Below are positions 34,483-43,790 of a stretch of 64,000 nucleotides of DNA, one piece after another; positions within the stretch are counted from its first letter, which is position 1, and every line of letters starts with the position of its first letter. A program made the translations under genes and the position numbers. The notes under the pieces were generated by a model. The model saw only the letters and a list, made by a program, of their open reading frames with translations, did no database searches and was not told where the DNA came from. This DNA is from Coraliomargarita algicola (GTDB lineage: Bacteria; Verrucomicrobiota; Verrucomicrobiia; Opitutales; Coraliomargaritaceae): assembly GCF_033878955.1 (NCBI RefSeq), contig NZ_CP138858.1, positions 2,755,001-2,819,000 of the forward strand, written 5' to 3'.

Positions 34483-34638
34483 CTAGTCCGAAGGCTCGTC
34501 GCTTTGCACCTTCAGGGCTTCCTCGCGGCTTTGTTTATTCTGCTTTTTAAGCTTAAAATGCAAAGCTGTGCCCACTGCGAAGACAAGGATGACGCCGAAG
34601 GCTAAAAGGACTAAGAAATTAAAGATCGTCTGCAGCAT
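34483..34638 (-). CDS. Small single-TM hypothetical protein
   Basis: A 51-residue product starting at the ATG at 34638 (MLQTIFNFLVLLAFGVILVF), two bases downstream of the PAS-gene stop. One membrane segment spans residues 5-26. A charged cytoplasmic tail with KKQNKQSREEALK follows. The tight spacing indicates coupling to the PAS protein. I do not recognise the family; it could be a membrane anchor or partner for that protein. Confidence 0.6.
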   Translation of the reverse strand: MLQTIFNFLVLLAFGVILVFAVGTALHFKLKKQNKQSREEALKVQSDEPSD

Positions 34639-34640
34639 GC

Positions 34641-35186
34641 TCAGATTTCCTCCAGATAGGCCGCATAGCGCTGAACTCGGAAACTCGCCACAGCGACCTG
34701 CTTGTTCTGTTCGCTCGCGCTGGGCTGACAACAGACCAAAGACAGTGACATCCCGAGCAGATTGATTGGAATCCCATGCACGATCATATCCAGAGGCGCA
34801 GCTCCCTCAGCACGAGCGATACGACATTTTTGCACATCTGCATACCCGTTCAGGCTATTCATAATCACTCTTAGCCCGCCACAGAAACTGCAATGCTCGG
34901 AAGTGCCGCAACCACCCGGCCCCCGGCTAGCATGCACACAGCCAAATACCTCTCCAGGCCGACAGCCATAGACCTCTGCAGGGTCCTGGACGCCCAAGCA
35001 CTTGAGCGCGACTTCATTGACATAAATAATCTGCCGATTTTGATTCAACAGCAGGATTTCATCCGGCAACTCACCCAAAATTTGCATCAAACGCTCATTC
35101 GCATGAATGGCTGCGATTTGAACATGCAGCTCCTCCCAGCTGGCGCGTTCAGCGGGGATTTCTCCAGAATATTCAATAGCTGCCAT
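34641..35186 (-). CDS. Stand-alone PAS-domain protein with cysteine-rich motif
   Basis: From the ATG at 35186 the product has 181 residues (a TTG at 35219 would add 11). A PAS domain begins near ILGELPDEILLLNQNRQIIY and continues to GCRPGEVFGCVHA. It includes a cysteine cluster, CGTSEHCSFCGG, of the type often found in PAS domains of sensor kinases that may bind metal or respond to redox. There is no kinase or output domain. It therefore probably acts by binding another protein, perhaps the small membrane protein encoded just downstream. Confidence 0.75.
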   Translation of the reverse strand: MAAIEYSGEIPAERASWEELHVQIAAIHANERLMQILGELPDEILLLNQNRQIIYVNEVALKCLGVQDPAEVYGCRPGEVFGCVHASRGPGGCGTSEHCSFCGGLRVIMNSLNGYADVQKCRIARAEGAAPLDMIVHGIPINLLGMSLSLVCCQPSASEQNKQVAVASFRVQRYAAYLEEI

Positions 35187-35307
35187 GACAATCAATAGAT
35201 TAGTCGAAATTTCCTGCAAGGTCTAGAAAAATATATGCTGCATCTGCCGTTCTGATACGACTTTCCCATTGTCATTGAAGCGAGCTCCTGAAAGGCTGCA
35301 CAGTTCT

Positions 35308-36120
35308 ATGTATCGAAGAATACTGATTCTACTTTGCGGCTGGGCACTCTTACTGAGTACTCCACTGAGTGCCGCAACCAGCGAGCAATTGATCGCCCAA
35401 CTGGAGCCGACAGGCAGCATCACGGATCGCGCGAACTTACTGTCTAGCAATACGGAACAACGCCTGCGTGGCATCCTGGATGGACTGCGGGCCAAGACGG
35501 GCGCCTCGCTCGTGGTGGTGACGCTGCCCTCGATGCAGGGCGGCCAGATCGATGACTTTACCAACCGCTTATTTGAAAAATGGGGCGTCGGCGAGGCGGG
35601 TAAAGACAATGGCGTGATGCTACTGATCGCAGTAAAAGAGCGCAAGATGCGGATCGAAGTCGGCTACGGGCTGGAGGGCGTGATTCCCGACGGACGCGCA
35701 GGCCAGATCCGTGATCAATATGTGCTGGCCTACTTTAAGCAAAATCAAATGGAAAAAGGCGTGGAAGCCGGGGCACTCGCCCTAGCCAACATAGTGGCCA
35801 AGCACTACGGGGTCGAACTCGCCCAGCAAGCAACGCGTCCGCAAAGCTCTAAGCGCGATCGCGATCGCAACAATCCACTGGTCTTTATATTTTTCAGTCT
35901 ATTCGTGGTCTTCGTCATCTATAGTGCGATTCGCAATCAAGGTGGCGGAGGCGGTGGGGGCTACGGCGGTCGACGCTACGGTCGCCGGCGTTACTACGGA
36001 GGCGGCGGCTATTACGGCGGCAGTTCCTCGCGCGGGGGCTTCGGCGGCGGAGGCGGCTTCAGCAGTGGCGGCTTTGGTGGCGGCATGAGCGGAGGCGGCG
36101 GCGCATCCGGCGGCTGGTAA
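35308..36120 (+). CDS. TPM-domain (YgcG-like) exported protein with Gly-rich tail
   Basis: From the ATG at 35308 it has 270 residues: a signal peptide (ILILLCGWALLLSTPLSAA), then a TPM domain (ITDRANLLS, KTGASLVVVTLPSMQG, FEKWGVGEAGKDNGVMLLIA, RKMRIEVGYGLEG). A membrane segment follows near 196-212 (PLVFIFFSLFVVFVIYSAI), and then a long Gly/Tyr/Arg/Ser tail. TPM proteins are found with LemA proteins, as here (36885-37481), and are thought to sit at the membrane with a periplasmic domain. The biochemical role is unsettled; phosphatase activity has been reported for plant relatives. Confidence 0.88.
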   Translation: MYRRILILLCGWALLLSTPLSAATSEQLIAQLEPTGSITDRANLLSSNTEQRLRGILDGLRAKTGASLVVVTLPSMQGGQIDDFTNRLFEKWGVGEAGKDNGVMLLIAVKERKMRIEVGYGLEGVIPDGRAGQIRDQYVLAYFKQNQMEKGVEAGALALANIVAKHYGVELAQQATRPQSSKRDRDRNNPLVFIFFSLFVVFVIYSAIRNQGGGGGGGYGGRRYGRRRYYGGGGYYGGSSSRGGFGGGGGFSSGGFGGGMSGGGGASGGW

Positions 36121-36146
36121 ACATTTTTAAATAAGGAGACATCATC

Positions 36147-36854
36147 ATGAAACCGGAAACATTTACTGAATCAATCAAAGCAGCGCTGGCGAGTCAGCTA
36201 CAGGCAGTGGTCCTCTACGGCTCTTCCGCGGCGGGCGACTACATCCCAGGGCGCTCCGACTACAATTTGCTGCTACTCGCAGACACATGGAGCGTGGCCA
36301 ATCTGGACGCAATACGTGCCCCCAGTGCCAAATGGCAGCAGGCCGGCAACCCCGCCCCACTCTGCTTCACTCCAGAGCGCTTTCGCGCCTCGGCCGATGT
36401 GTTTCCGATGGAAATGCTGGACATTGTGGAATCGCACCGCGTGCTCCATGGCGACGATCCGCTGCGCGGCATAGAGGTCAATCCCGCCCACCTACGCCAG
36501 CAGGTCGAATTCGAACTTCGCTCCAAACTGCTCAAGCTAAGGCAGGCATACTTGCAACTTCGCAAACCACAGCAAGAGCTACCACACCTATTAATCGACT
36601 CACTCAGCTCCTTCCAAACGGTATGCCGCGGTGCGCTGCGCCTCTTTAGCGACTCAGTGCCCACGGATAAGTTGGCTGCCACGCGCGCACTGGGCACAGC
36701 TTTGAACAGCCCCATCGATGCCTTCGAAAGTATTCACACGCTCAAGGCACAAAGCGTGCAAGGCTTAGCAACAAAACAAGATCACCGCGCACTATTGGCT
36801 CGCTACTTGGAACAAATCGAAACTCTTCTCGACCGAGTGAATGCTGGCGAATAA
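36147..36854 (+). CDS. MNT-type nucleotidyltransferase-domain protein
   Basis: A 235-residue protein whose N-terminus has the minimal nucleotidyltransferase signature AVVLYGSSAAGDYIPGRSDY with the acidic pair replaced by SDYNLLLL. The second acid of the usual G-S-x-A-R-G-x(4)-S-D-x-D motif is Asn (SDYN), so catalysis is doubtful. The rest is helical (VEFELRSKLLKLRQAYLQL and later LLARYLEQIETLL), like HEPN- or KNTase-type substrate-binding domains. It has a good AAGGAG ribosome site and lies between the TPM and lemA genes, a pairing that suggests a role with them. Confidence 0.75.
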   Translation: MKPETFTESIKAALASQLQAVVLYGSSAAGDYIPGRSDYNLLLLADTWSVANLDAIRAPSAKWQQAGNPAPLCFTPERFRASADVFPMEMLDIVESHRVLHGDDPLRGIEVNPAHLRQQVEFELRSKLLKLRQAYLQLRKPQQELPHLLIDSLSSFQTVCRGALRLFSDSVPTDKLAATRALGTALNSPIDAFESIHTLKAQSVQGLATKQDHRALLARYLEQIETLLDRVNAGE

Positions 36855-36884
36855 ACTGCCTCCCGCAAAAAACTCTCTAGTCCT

Positions 36885-37481
36885 ATGATGAAACAACAAA
36901 GAAACGGCTGCCTATTCGGCTCTCTCATTGCACTCGGCGTAGTGCTACTGATGGTATTGATCGGGTATTTTTACATCAAAGGCATCTATAACCGCATCGT
37001 CACACAGGACGAAGCCGTCGACGCCAATTGGGCGCAAGTGGAGAATGTGCTGCAGCGCCGCTTTGACCTGATCCCGAACTTGGTCAATACCGTCAAGGGC
37101 TATGCCAAGCAGGAGCGCGAGGTGCTGACCGAAGTCACGGCCCTGCGCAGCCAATGGGCCCAAGCGGGCAGCGTCTCCGAAAAAGCTCAAGCGGCGACTG
37201 GCCTGGAAGCTGCCTTAGGCAAGCTGATGGTGATTTCCGAGCGCTACCCCGACCTCAAATCGAACCAAAATTTCCTACGCCTACAGGACGAACTCGCTGG
37301 CACCGAAAACCGCGTCTCCGTCGAGCGCCGCCGCTACAACGAAAGTGTGCAGGCCTACAACACCACCATCCGCACCTTCCCTGCCGTGCTGATCGCCAAT
37401 AATATGGGCTTCGAAAAGAAGGAGGCCTACTTCGAAGCTGTCAGTGAAGCCACGAGCGCGCCGGTGGTGGATTTTGAATGA
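36885..37481 (+). CDS. lemA: LemA family protein
   Basis: A 198-residue protein with one N-terminal membrane segment (residues 10-33, FGSLIALGVVLLMVLIGYFY). The conserved LemA helices follow: TQDEAVDANWAQVENVLQRR, FDLIPNLVNTVKGYAKQERE, LKSNQNFLRLQDELAGTENR and RYNESVQAYNTTIRTFP. LemA proteins form a periplasmic helical bundle of unknown activity and commonly occur with TPM proteins. The stop overlaps the ATG of the histidine-kinase gene by four bases. This places TPM, nucleotidyltransferase, LemA and kinase in one likely operon. Confidence 0.92.
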   Translation: MMKQQRNGCLFGSLIALGVVLLMVLIGYFYIKGIYNRIVTQDEAVDANWAQVENVLQRRFDLIPNLVNTVKGYAKQEREVLTEVTALRSQWAQAGSVSEKAQAATGLEAALGKLMVISERYPDLKSNQNFLRLQDELAGTENRVSVERRRYNESVQAYNTTIRTFPAVLIANNMGFEKKEAYFEAVSEATSAPVVDFE

Positions 37482-39445
37482 GGCAAAGGCAGGAATTCAA
37501 TCATATGTCCCTTTCACGGTCCCAGGCGTTCCGCAGCTGGATCTACCTATGCTGGCTACTGCTCACGCTCCTGCCGCTCGCCGCCAAAGCCTCCAGTTTA
37601 GGCACGCATCAGCGCACGCCCTTAGCAGATAATTGGCATTATCGTTGGGGCGATTCCCCCATCATCGACGGAGTGCCCCAATGGACCCAAGAGCATGATA
37701 AGCTGGCATGGATGCCGATCCAATTTCCGAGCGATCCCCCCTTCCGAGACGGCCGTCATAATGTGTGGTATCGATACGACTTGCCCGAGACCCCGTTACC
37801 TGGTTATTCACTTTTCATCACAAGCGTCGACCTGATCGTAGAAGTCTATCTGGAAGACCGGCTGATCTACAACTATGGTAGCTTTGCCGCAGACGGCAGC
37901 GGCAGCTTCGAGGGCTGGCCATGGCACCTGATCGACCTCCCCCCCGACAGCTCTGGCAAGTCACTGTATTTCAGAGTATATTCCGACTATTCTGACATCG
38001 GGCTCTGGGGAGAAATTGCACTCGGCAGTGAATATGCACACCTACAGCACATGATCCGGCAGGACTTGTTTCCTGTTGCGGTAGGACTGGTCTTAATAGT
38101 CAGCGGCATCATTATGCTATGCTCCACACTGGCCTGTTGGCGTTTGCCAGTGCTCATCATGGGCGCCTTCCTGATCAACTTAGGCTGTATCCCCATCATA
38201 GAATCACAAATTAAGCAGCTACTATTGTTTCAGCCAATATTTTGGCAATACTTCGCAGCTGGCAGTTACTTCCTACTTCCGGTCAGCATGGCTGGCTTTG
38301 TGCACGCACTGTATGGCAAGGGTATCTGGCGCAGCCATCAGCTCGTCTGGGGAGTGCATTTACTCTTTGTGATCGCAGCGCTCGCACTGGCCGGCATGGG
38401 CGTGAGCAACCTATCGAGTTTCTATCTCTACTTCGATTTATTAGCCCTGTTCACACTGCTGGCACTAGCAATCGCTTTGGCAGTTGCAGCAATCCAGGGC
38501 AGCTGCGACCAGCGCATACTTGCCGTCGGCTTTGGCCTCTTCTACGTGATCATGGTCTATAATGGGCTCACTGCCCATGGGATTCTGCCCTTCGCTCCCC
38601 GCACCGAGTATATGGGTCCGCTATTGATCGGCATTTGTTTCCTGATCATCTTAATACGTCGCTACACTCAACTAAGCTTAGGATTCAAAAACCGCAGCCA
38701 AGAGCTGGAAGCAATCAACGCCAGCTTGGAACAACGCGTGCATGAACGCACAACCGCCCTGCAGAATTTAAACCGTTCCAAGGATCAATTCTTTACCATC
38801 ATCGCACACGATTTAAAATCGCCGCTGGGCGCGCTGCTACACCTGATGCAAGACTACGAGCGCAAGCGTATCAGCATACCGCTCAACGAACTCAGCGAGC
38901 TGCGCAGAAATTGCCAAAAGACCTATGACCTACTCACCCGCTTGCTCACTTGGGCCCGTGCACAACAGGGACAAATCGTCCCCCAAAAGGAAACAGTGGC
39001 CGCCAAGACACTGATCGAAACCACCCTGGACGAAATGCGGCCGATCGCCACGGCCAAACATATAGAGCTCCTATGCATATGCCCCTGGGAGCCCTTACTG
39101 GATACGGATATTGAAATGCTGTCGACCATCATCCGTAACCTCGTCGGCAATGCTATTAAATTTACACCTGTGGGAGGCGTTGTCCGTGTCGAAATCAAAC
39201 AAGGCCTCAACGAAACACGATTCAGCGTGCTGGACAATGGCATCGGTTTACCAGAAGAGAACTTAGATCAACTCTTCCAACCCAAAGAATACTCAAGCAT
39301 CCGAACGGATACAGACGGTAAAAAAGGTAGCGGGCTCGGCTTATTACTGTGCAAAGAATTCATCGAAGCCCAAGGCGGTCGTCTAGCGGCAGAAAGCCCC
39401 GAAGCAGGCGGCTCACTCTTCTGGTTTACACTCCCCAATCACTAG
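37478..39445 (+). CDS. Sensor histidine kinase with 7TM-DISM-type input
   Basis: The 655-residue protein starts in an ATGA overlap with lemA; an ATG at 37505 would also be possible. It has a signal peptide, a periplasmic beta-sandwich (LPETPLPGYSLFITSVDLIV), seven membrane segments from about residue 200 to 405, a coiled coil (INASLEQRVHERTTALQNLN) and a kinase core. The core has FTIIAHDLKSPLGALLHL (phospho-acceptor His), NLVGNAIKFTPVGG, VLDNGIGLPE and KGSGLGLLLCKEFIEAQGG. It resembles 7TMR-DISM kinases that sense carbohydrate-like ligands. No response regulator is adjacent. The exosortase gene follows after about 100 bases. Confidence 0.88.
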   Translation: MRQRQEFNHMSLSRSQAFRSWIYLCWLLLTLLPLAAKASSLGTHQRTPLADNWHYRWGDSPIIDGVPQWTQEHDKLAWMPIQFPSDPPFRDGRHNVWYRYDLPETPLPGYSLFITSVDLIVEVYLEDRLIYNYGSFAADGSGSFEGWPWHLIDLPPDSSGKSLYFRVYSDYSDIGLWGEIALGSEYAHLQHMIRQDLFPVAVGLVLIVSGIIMLCSTLACWRLPVLIMGAFLINLGCIPIIESQIKQLLLFQPIFWQYFAAGSYFLLPVSMAGFVHALYGKGIWRSHQLVWGVHLLFVIAALALAGMGVSNLSSFYLYFDLLALFTLLALAIALAVAAIQGSCDQRILAVGFGLFYVIMVYNGLTAHGILPFAPRTEYMGPLLIGICFLIILIRRYTQLSLGFKNRSQELEAINASLEQRVHERTTALQNLNRSKDQFFTIIAHDLKSPLGALLHLMQDYERKRISIPLNELSELRRNCQKTYDLLTRLLTWARAQQGQIVPQKETVAAKTLIETTLDEMRPIATAKHIELLCICPWEPLLDTDIEMLSTIIRNLVGNAIKFTPVGGVVRVEIKQGLNETRFSVLDNGIGLPEENLDQLFQPKEYSSIRTDTDGKKGSGLGLLLCKEFIEAQGGRLAAESPEAGGSLFWFTLPNH

Positions 39446-39546
39446 TCGCGGATGCACTAGCAGCCACAGGGAACTTGCCCCTGAATATTGAGTCTGAAGA
39501 TATTTCCCGCTCGCCCACGCTTCGCGATTCTTTTGAACTAAGCACC

Positions 39547-40455
39547 ATGCCCATTCGCCAACAACTAGTTAGCAGCTTCACCGAGAAATACCGTCAACCT
39601 AGCTTCTGGTTGCACGTCTTGCTCTTTGGACTACTCACGGCTGCACTATGGCCGCTGACCACTTGGTTCGCGCAGACGGCTAACGATCAAAGTCGTATTT
39701 TCAATGCGTTGATCGTGCTGGTCGCCGCTTCGGTGCTATTGGTGCGCTTCGGAGGCGTGACAGTCACTCAGCCTTTAGAGCTCAACGCCTCGGCACGCCG
39801 TGCGCTCTATGCGGCCTACGGCCTATTAATGGCCACTTATTTAGTGCCCATGGTCGCAGACGCCGCATGGGCTCGTCTATTGATTATCCCGGCCTATTGC
39901 TGTGCACTGGCCGCGATGGTGCGCTTTGTTTTTGGCGAAGGCACGCAACGACTCACACGAACCGTGGCAGGCACGCTGTGTGCCTTTTTATTGCTGAGCA
40001 TCTTAATGGAACCGCTGGACTGGCCCTTACGCTCGATGGCTGGTCAGTGGAGCGGCTATGTGCTCGGGCTATTCGGCCAGAGCACCGATCTCGGGCTGGT
40101 CGGGCAAGAGGCGGGTCCACCGATGCTGATCTTAATGGTCAATGACTATCCCTTCCACGTGGCCTCAGAGTGTAACGGCTTCGGCGTCATACTCACCAGT
40201 CTGTTACTATCACTGTTGCTGGCGATTTACCGGCGCCTCAACGTCTTCGACCTCTGCCTCAACATGCTGGCAGGTGTGATCATTGGCTTTATTTTCAACA
40301 CCCTCCGCATCGTAATCATTGTCATGCTCGCGCCCTCACAGATGGAACACTACCATCTAATGCATGAAATCGTGGGCGGGCTCACCTACTGGGCTTGCCT
40401 GATTTTAGTATGGGTCTCGCTCAATGGTCCGACTAGGCCGGAGGCAATCAAGTAA
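39547..40455 (+). CDS. Exosortase/archaeosortase family membrane protein
   Basis: From the ATG at 39547 (MPIRQQLVSSF) the product has 302 residues and about eight membrane segments. The catalytic residues of the family are all present: Cys209 in VASECNGFGVIL, Arg254 in IFNTLRIVIIV and His273 in LMHEIVGGLTYW. Exosortases process proteins with C-terminal PEP-CTERM-type sorting signals at the inner membrane. No such substrate is visible in this window. It is shorter than the classical EpsI-fused forms. Neighbours are a histidine kinase, LemA and TPM proteins, not polysaccharide genes, so the substrate set is unknown. Confidence 0.88.
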   Translation: MPIRQQLVSSFTEKYRQPSFWLHVLLFGLLTAALWPLTTWFAQTANDQSRIFNALIVLVAASVLLVRFGGVTVTQPLELNASARRALYAAYGLLMATYLVPMVADAAWARLLIIPAYCCALAAMVRFVFGEGTQRLTRTVAGTLCAFLLLSILMEPLDWPLRSMAGQWSGYVLGLFGQSTDLGLVGQEAGPPMLILMVNDYPFHVASECNGFGVILTSLLLSLLLAIYRRLNVFDLCLNMLAGVIIGFIFNTLRIVIIVMLAPSQMEHYHLMHEIVGGLTYWACLILVWVSLNGPTRPEAIK

Positions 40456-40506
40456 CAAGCACCCAACTGCCTCCGACTACGGACGAACGGACTGGCGAAC
40501 CCAAGC

Positions 40507-42339
40507 TCAGCTCGTGCCTGACTCTGGAGACGTATCCTTAACGACCAAATCTGCCTGCTGGAGCAACTCTTCTTGAGCCGACGAAATGGCTTCATCCAGA
40601 CGGTGATCTGCATGCACATCGCGCAGTTTACTCTTCACCGCGTCTTCGACATAGGCTTCATGGGAAAGGCCGAGATAGAGCGAATACACGATCATCAAGA
40701 GCACAATGGTGAAGGGCAGCCCCGTGATAATCGAGGCGGTTTGCAAAGTCCTGAGCCCGCCCCCGAGTAAGAGCACTGCGGCGACAACGCCCTCCATCAC
40801 TGCCCAAAAGACACGCTGTGGCACGGGCGAGTCCAGCTTGCCGCCCGAAGTCAGGTGGTCGACCACCAGCGAACCAGAGTCGGACGAGGTCACGAAAAAT
40901 ACTGAGACGAGAATAATGCCCACGAAGGACAAAATGCTGCTCAGAGGCATTCCTTCAAACAAGGCAAACATGGCGGTGGCGACATTGTCATTCACCGCAG
41001 CCGAGATATCGGCCATTCCAGTCGTCTGCATCCAGAGTGCGGAGCCACCGAATACAGACATCCACAAAAACGAAAGCAGCGTAGGCACCACCATCACACC
41101 AAGGATAAACTCTCGCACGGTGCGCCCCTTCGAAATTCGAGCGATAAACATACCGACAAAGGGCGACCATGAAATCCACCAAGCCCAGTAAAAGACCGTC
41201 CAGCCTCCTTGCCAATTGGTCTCGCGAAAGGTTTCCGTCCACAGGCTCAGTTGAGCAAAATTCTCAATGTAAAAGCCCAAATTCTGCGTGAATCCGCTCA
41301 TGATATAAACCGTCGGCCCAACGATCAAAACGAAGAGCAACAAGAGTCCGGCTAAGCCCATGTTGAGCTCACTCAGGCGCTTCACCCCACCGTCGAGGCC
41401 GGACATAACTGAGAGCGTTGCCACCGCAGTGATCAGAACGATCAAGACCACCTGCACCGTAGGCGATATATTCAGCCCAAAGAGGTGATTGAGCCCGGCG
41501 TTGATTTGCGAAACTCCCAGCCCCAGCGAAGTCGCCAGTCCCATCAAGGTCGCGAGCACTGACAGCACATCGATCAAATCGCCCCAGCGCCCATAGATAC
41601 GATTACCGAGGATCGGGTAAAAAATCGAGCGGATGGTGAGCGGCAGCCCGCGATTATACGCAAAGAAGGCTAAGCCTAGGCCAACGATTGAATAAATCGC
41701 CCAAGGGTGCAGTCCCCAGTGAAAATAGGTAACGCCCATGGCCGCCTGCGCCGCCTCAGGCGTGTGCCCTTCGACCGTGCCAAACATAGGAGAGGGCGAA
41801 TCGTAGTGATACATCGGTTCGCCCACGCTCCAAAACATGAGCCCAATCCCCATACCAGCGCTCAGCAGCATCGCATACCAAGCCATGGTAGAAAACTCGG
41901 GTAAGGCCTTGGCCCCGCCGATTCGTATCCGCCCAAAGCGACTGAAAGCAAAATAAACTGCTGCCGCTATAAATACATTGGCCGCGAGAATGAAAAACCA
42001 GCCAAAGCTGCCGGAAACCCAGGCCAGGGCATCCGTTGAGAACGCAGCGGCCTCTTCTTTAAACATCAGTGTGATCACGATAAAAACCGTCAACACGAAG
42101 ACTGCAGAAAAGGTCACATGTGGGTGAATGTCGAAGCCATAGCCGCTCCAGTTGTTCTCGCCCGCCTCCTGCTGCTCTGACTCGTCGAAGAGGCCGGGAG
42201 TGGGACGGATTTGTAAGCCGCGGAATTTTGCGCGCTCTTTGATCGCCTTTTCGCGGGCGACTTTTTCAGCGTGCTTGAGCTTTTCCGCCAAGGTGGGCGG
42301 CTTCGCATCTTTAGTAGGTGTGAATTGTTTCTTTGTCAT
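40507..42339 (-). CDS. BCCT-family transporter (betaine/choline/carnitine type)
   Basis: From the ATG at 42339 it has 610 residues: about 95 hydrophilic N-terminal residues rich in Lys and Glu (KLKHAEKVAREKAIKERAK), twelve membrane segments and a charged C-terminal tail. The BCCT substrate-box region reads WAWWISWSPFVGMFIARISK with GRTVREF, and glycine-rich MGIGLMFWSVGEP precedes it. It would take up betaine or a related quaternary ammonium compound with sodium or protons. It lies 4 bases after the porin gene. The long charged N-terminus may sense osmolarity, as seen for tails of BetP-type members. Confidence 0.92.
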   Translation of the reverse strand: MTKKQFTPTKDAKPPTLAEKLKHAEKVAREKAIKERAKFRGLQIRPTPGLFDESEQQEAGENNWSGYGFDIHPHVTFSAVFVLTVFIVITLMFKEEAAAFSTDALAWVSGSFGWFFILAANVFIAAAVYFAFSRFGRIRIGGAKALPEFSTMAWYAMLLSAGMGIGLMFWSVGEPMYHYDSPSPMFGTVEGHTPEAAQAAMGVTYFHWGLHPWAIYSIVGLGLAFFAYNRGLPLTIRSIFYPILGNRIYGRWGDLIDVLSVLATLMGLATSLGLGVSQINAGLNHLFGLNISPTVQVVLIVLITAVATLSVMSGLDGGVKRLSELNMGLAGLLLLFVLIVGPTVYIMSGFTQNLGFYIENFAQLSLWTETFRETNWQGGWTVFYWAWWISWSPFVGMFIARISKGRTVREFILGVMVVPTLLSFLWMSVFGGSALWMQTTGMADISAAVNDNVATAMFALFEGMPLSSILSFVGIILVSVFFVTSSDSGSLVVDHLTSGGKLDSPVPQRVFWAVMEGVVAAVLLLGGGLRTLQTASIITGLPFTIVLLMIVYSLYLGLSHEAYVEDAVKSKLRDVHADHRLDEAISSAQEELLQQADLVVKDTSPESGTS

Positions 42340-42343
42340 TGGC

Positions 42344-43789
42344 TTAGAAGTAGTATCCGAAGTTAATATTGAAGCGGGTTTCCCACTCGTTGGTCGGGTT
42401 GGCTCCGAATCGGCTACTTTGAAAGACACCATCGTCATTCGTCGCGCCGCTAGTCGGGTCACCGTAGCCGGCTTCATTACCGATGAAGTCGTTGCCATTA
42501 GAGGCGGCCACTTCAGTGTAAATATACCAACCGCCGCGCGCCCAAGCACTACCGACCACGAAGAGGTCGCTATCGTTGAAGCCAGACTCCGTTTTCATGA
42601 TCGAACTGTATTCGATGTAAGGAACGATGTAATCGAGCCAGTCCACAGCATTCACTTCATAGTAGTAGCTGAGCGAGACGCCCGCAATCCAAGCCTCGGC
42701 CGCCGCGAAAGTGGCAAAGTCATAGGCACCAAATTGCACCAGTGTGTCGGTGGGGTTATCGATGCCGTCGTCGGTCGTATCCACGTAGCCATCAATCGCG
42801 TATTTGTAATAGGTCAACTGCGTCGCGAGTGTCCAATTCGACCATTTAAAGACGGGGTGAAAAGAAAACGCATAGTGCTCCCCATCATCTTGGCCGCCCT
42901 GGCTTTCCAGCAGGCCGAACTGCGCGGATGCACCGAGATCAGCAGTAATGCCGTGCCCAAGATCCGCGGCATAAATCGCACGCAGGTTGACCTGATTGCG
43001 CTCTTGATAGCCATCGCCGGTCTCATTCACGACGTCGTAGGAATAGCGGACACTATCGCTGGAGAAATTCTCCCCGAAATAAGAACCTTCGTCCGCATAG
43101 TAATACGCAAAGTCGAAGCTCCAATCGCCACGCTGAGCGACATATTTGATCCCCAGGTCCATGTCGTCCGAAAGTCCGACATAGTAGTGCTGATCAAAAA
43201 ACCAGCTCTGCGAGATCCCATAAGCGCCAGGGCCAAAAGGCACGCGATTGACGCCTACTTGCACTTGATCGCCACTGGCAAAGTCATAGCCTAGCCAGCC
43301 AGTATGTAAAAAACTATAGCCGTCCGAGTTACTTCCCGAGTAGCCTGGGTAAAAGCGATACTCGAACTTGGCGCGCCAGGGACCATTCGCGTAGTCGGCA
43401 TTTAGGCGGAAGGTATCCAGGCTAATAGTCCCCGCATCACCGCGGTTCATATCCTTGGCCAATCCATTGCTGCTATAATCGCCCCCGTAGTAATTGGCGC
43501 GAATCGCCCCGCCGATGCTCAGACCACCGATCTGTATTTTAGAGCTGGTGGACGATGCTGTCTCCGTCTCTGCCAGTGAGTTTTCCGCCAAAGTGGCGCG
43601 TTCCGTGGCCAAGGCCTCTCGCTCGGTGGCGGCACTCAGTTCGGTGCGGGCGGTGGCGAGGGCTTGCTCTAATTGCGCTACGCGCTCAGCAAGTTCCTCC
43701 TTAGTTTGGGCAGACAAAGTCGTGCCTGCCAGGCAGGCCGCAGTGAACCAACACAGCGACCGGTTTCTATTTCGTAATCGAATCAACAT
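42344..43789 (-). CDS. Outer-membrane porin with N-terminal coiled coil
   Basis: The 481-residue product has a signal peptide (SLCWFTAACLAGTTLSA), a short coiled coil (KEELAERVAQLEQALATART, then ELSAATEREAL) and a beta-barrel domain of about 16 strands, for example FRLNADYANGPWRAKFEYRF and FDFAYYYADEG. It ends in FNINFGYYF, a C-terminal aromatic residue typical of outer-membrane barrels. The coiled coil may trimerise it or reach the peptidoglycan. It lies between the DUF2179 and BCCT genes, so it may be the outer-membrane entry path for the BCCT substrate. The exact porin class is not clear. Confidence 0.85.
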   Translation of the reverse strand: MLIRLRNRNRSLCWFTAACLAGTTLSAQTKEELAERVAQLEQALATARTELSAATEREALATERATLAENSLAETETASSTSSKIQIGGLSIGGAIRANYYGGDYSSNGLAKDMNRGDAGTISLDTFRLNADYANGPWRAKFEYRFYPGYSGSNSDGYSFLHTGWLGYDFASGDQVQVGVNRVPFGPGAYGISQSWFFDQHYYVGLSDDMDLGIKYVAQRGDWSFDFAYYYADEGSYFGENFSSDSVRYSYDVVNETGDGYQERNQVNLRAIYAADLGHGITADLGASAQFGLLESQGGQDDGEHYAFSFHPVFKWSNWTLATQLTYYKYAIDGYVDTTDDGIDNPTDTLVQFGAYDFATFAAAEAWIAGVSLSYYYEVNAVDWLDYIVPYIEYSSIMKTESGFNDSDLFVVGSAWARGGWYIYTEVAASNGNDFIGNEAGYGDPTSGATNDDGVFQSSRFGANPTNEWETRFNINFGYYF

Positions 43790-43790
43790 A

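Noticed and set aside
42152..43294. A 380-codon open frame opposite the porin gene
   Set aside because: It is antisense to the porin and the BCCT start, with no recognisable domains; the porin has a signal peptide and a barrel C-terminus.
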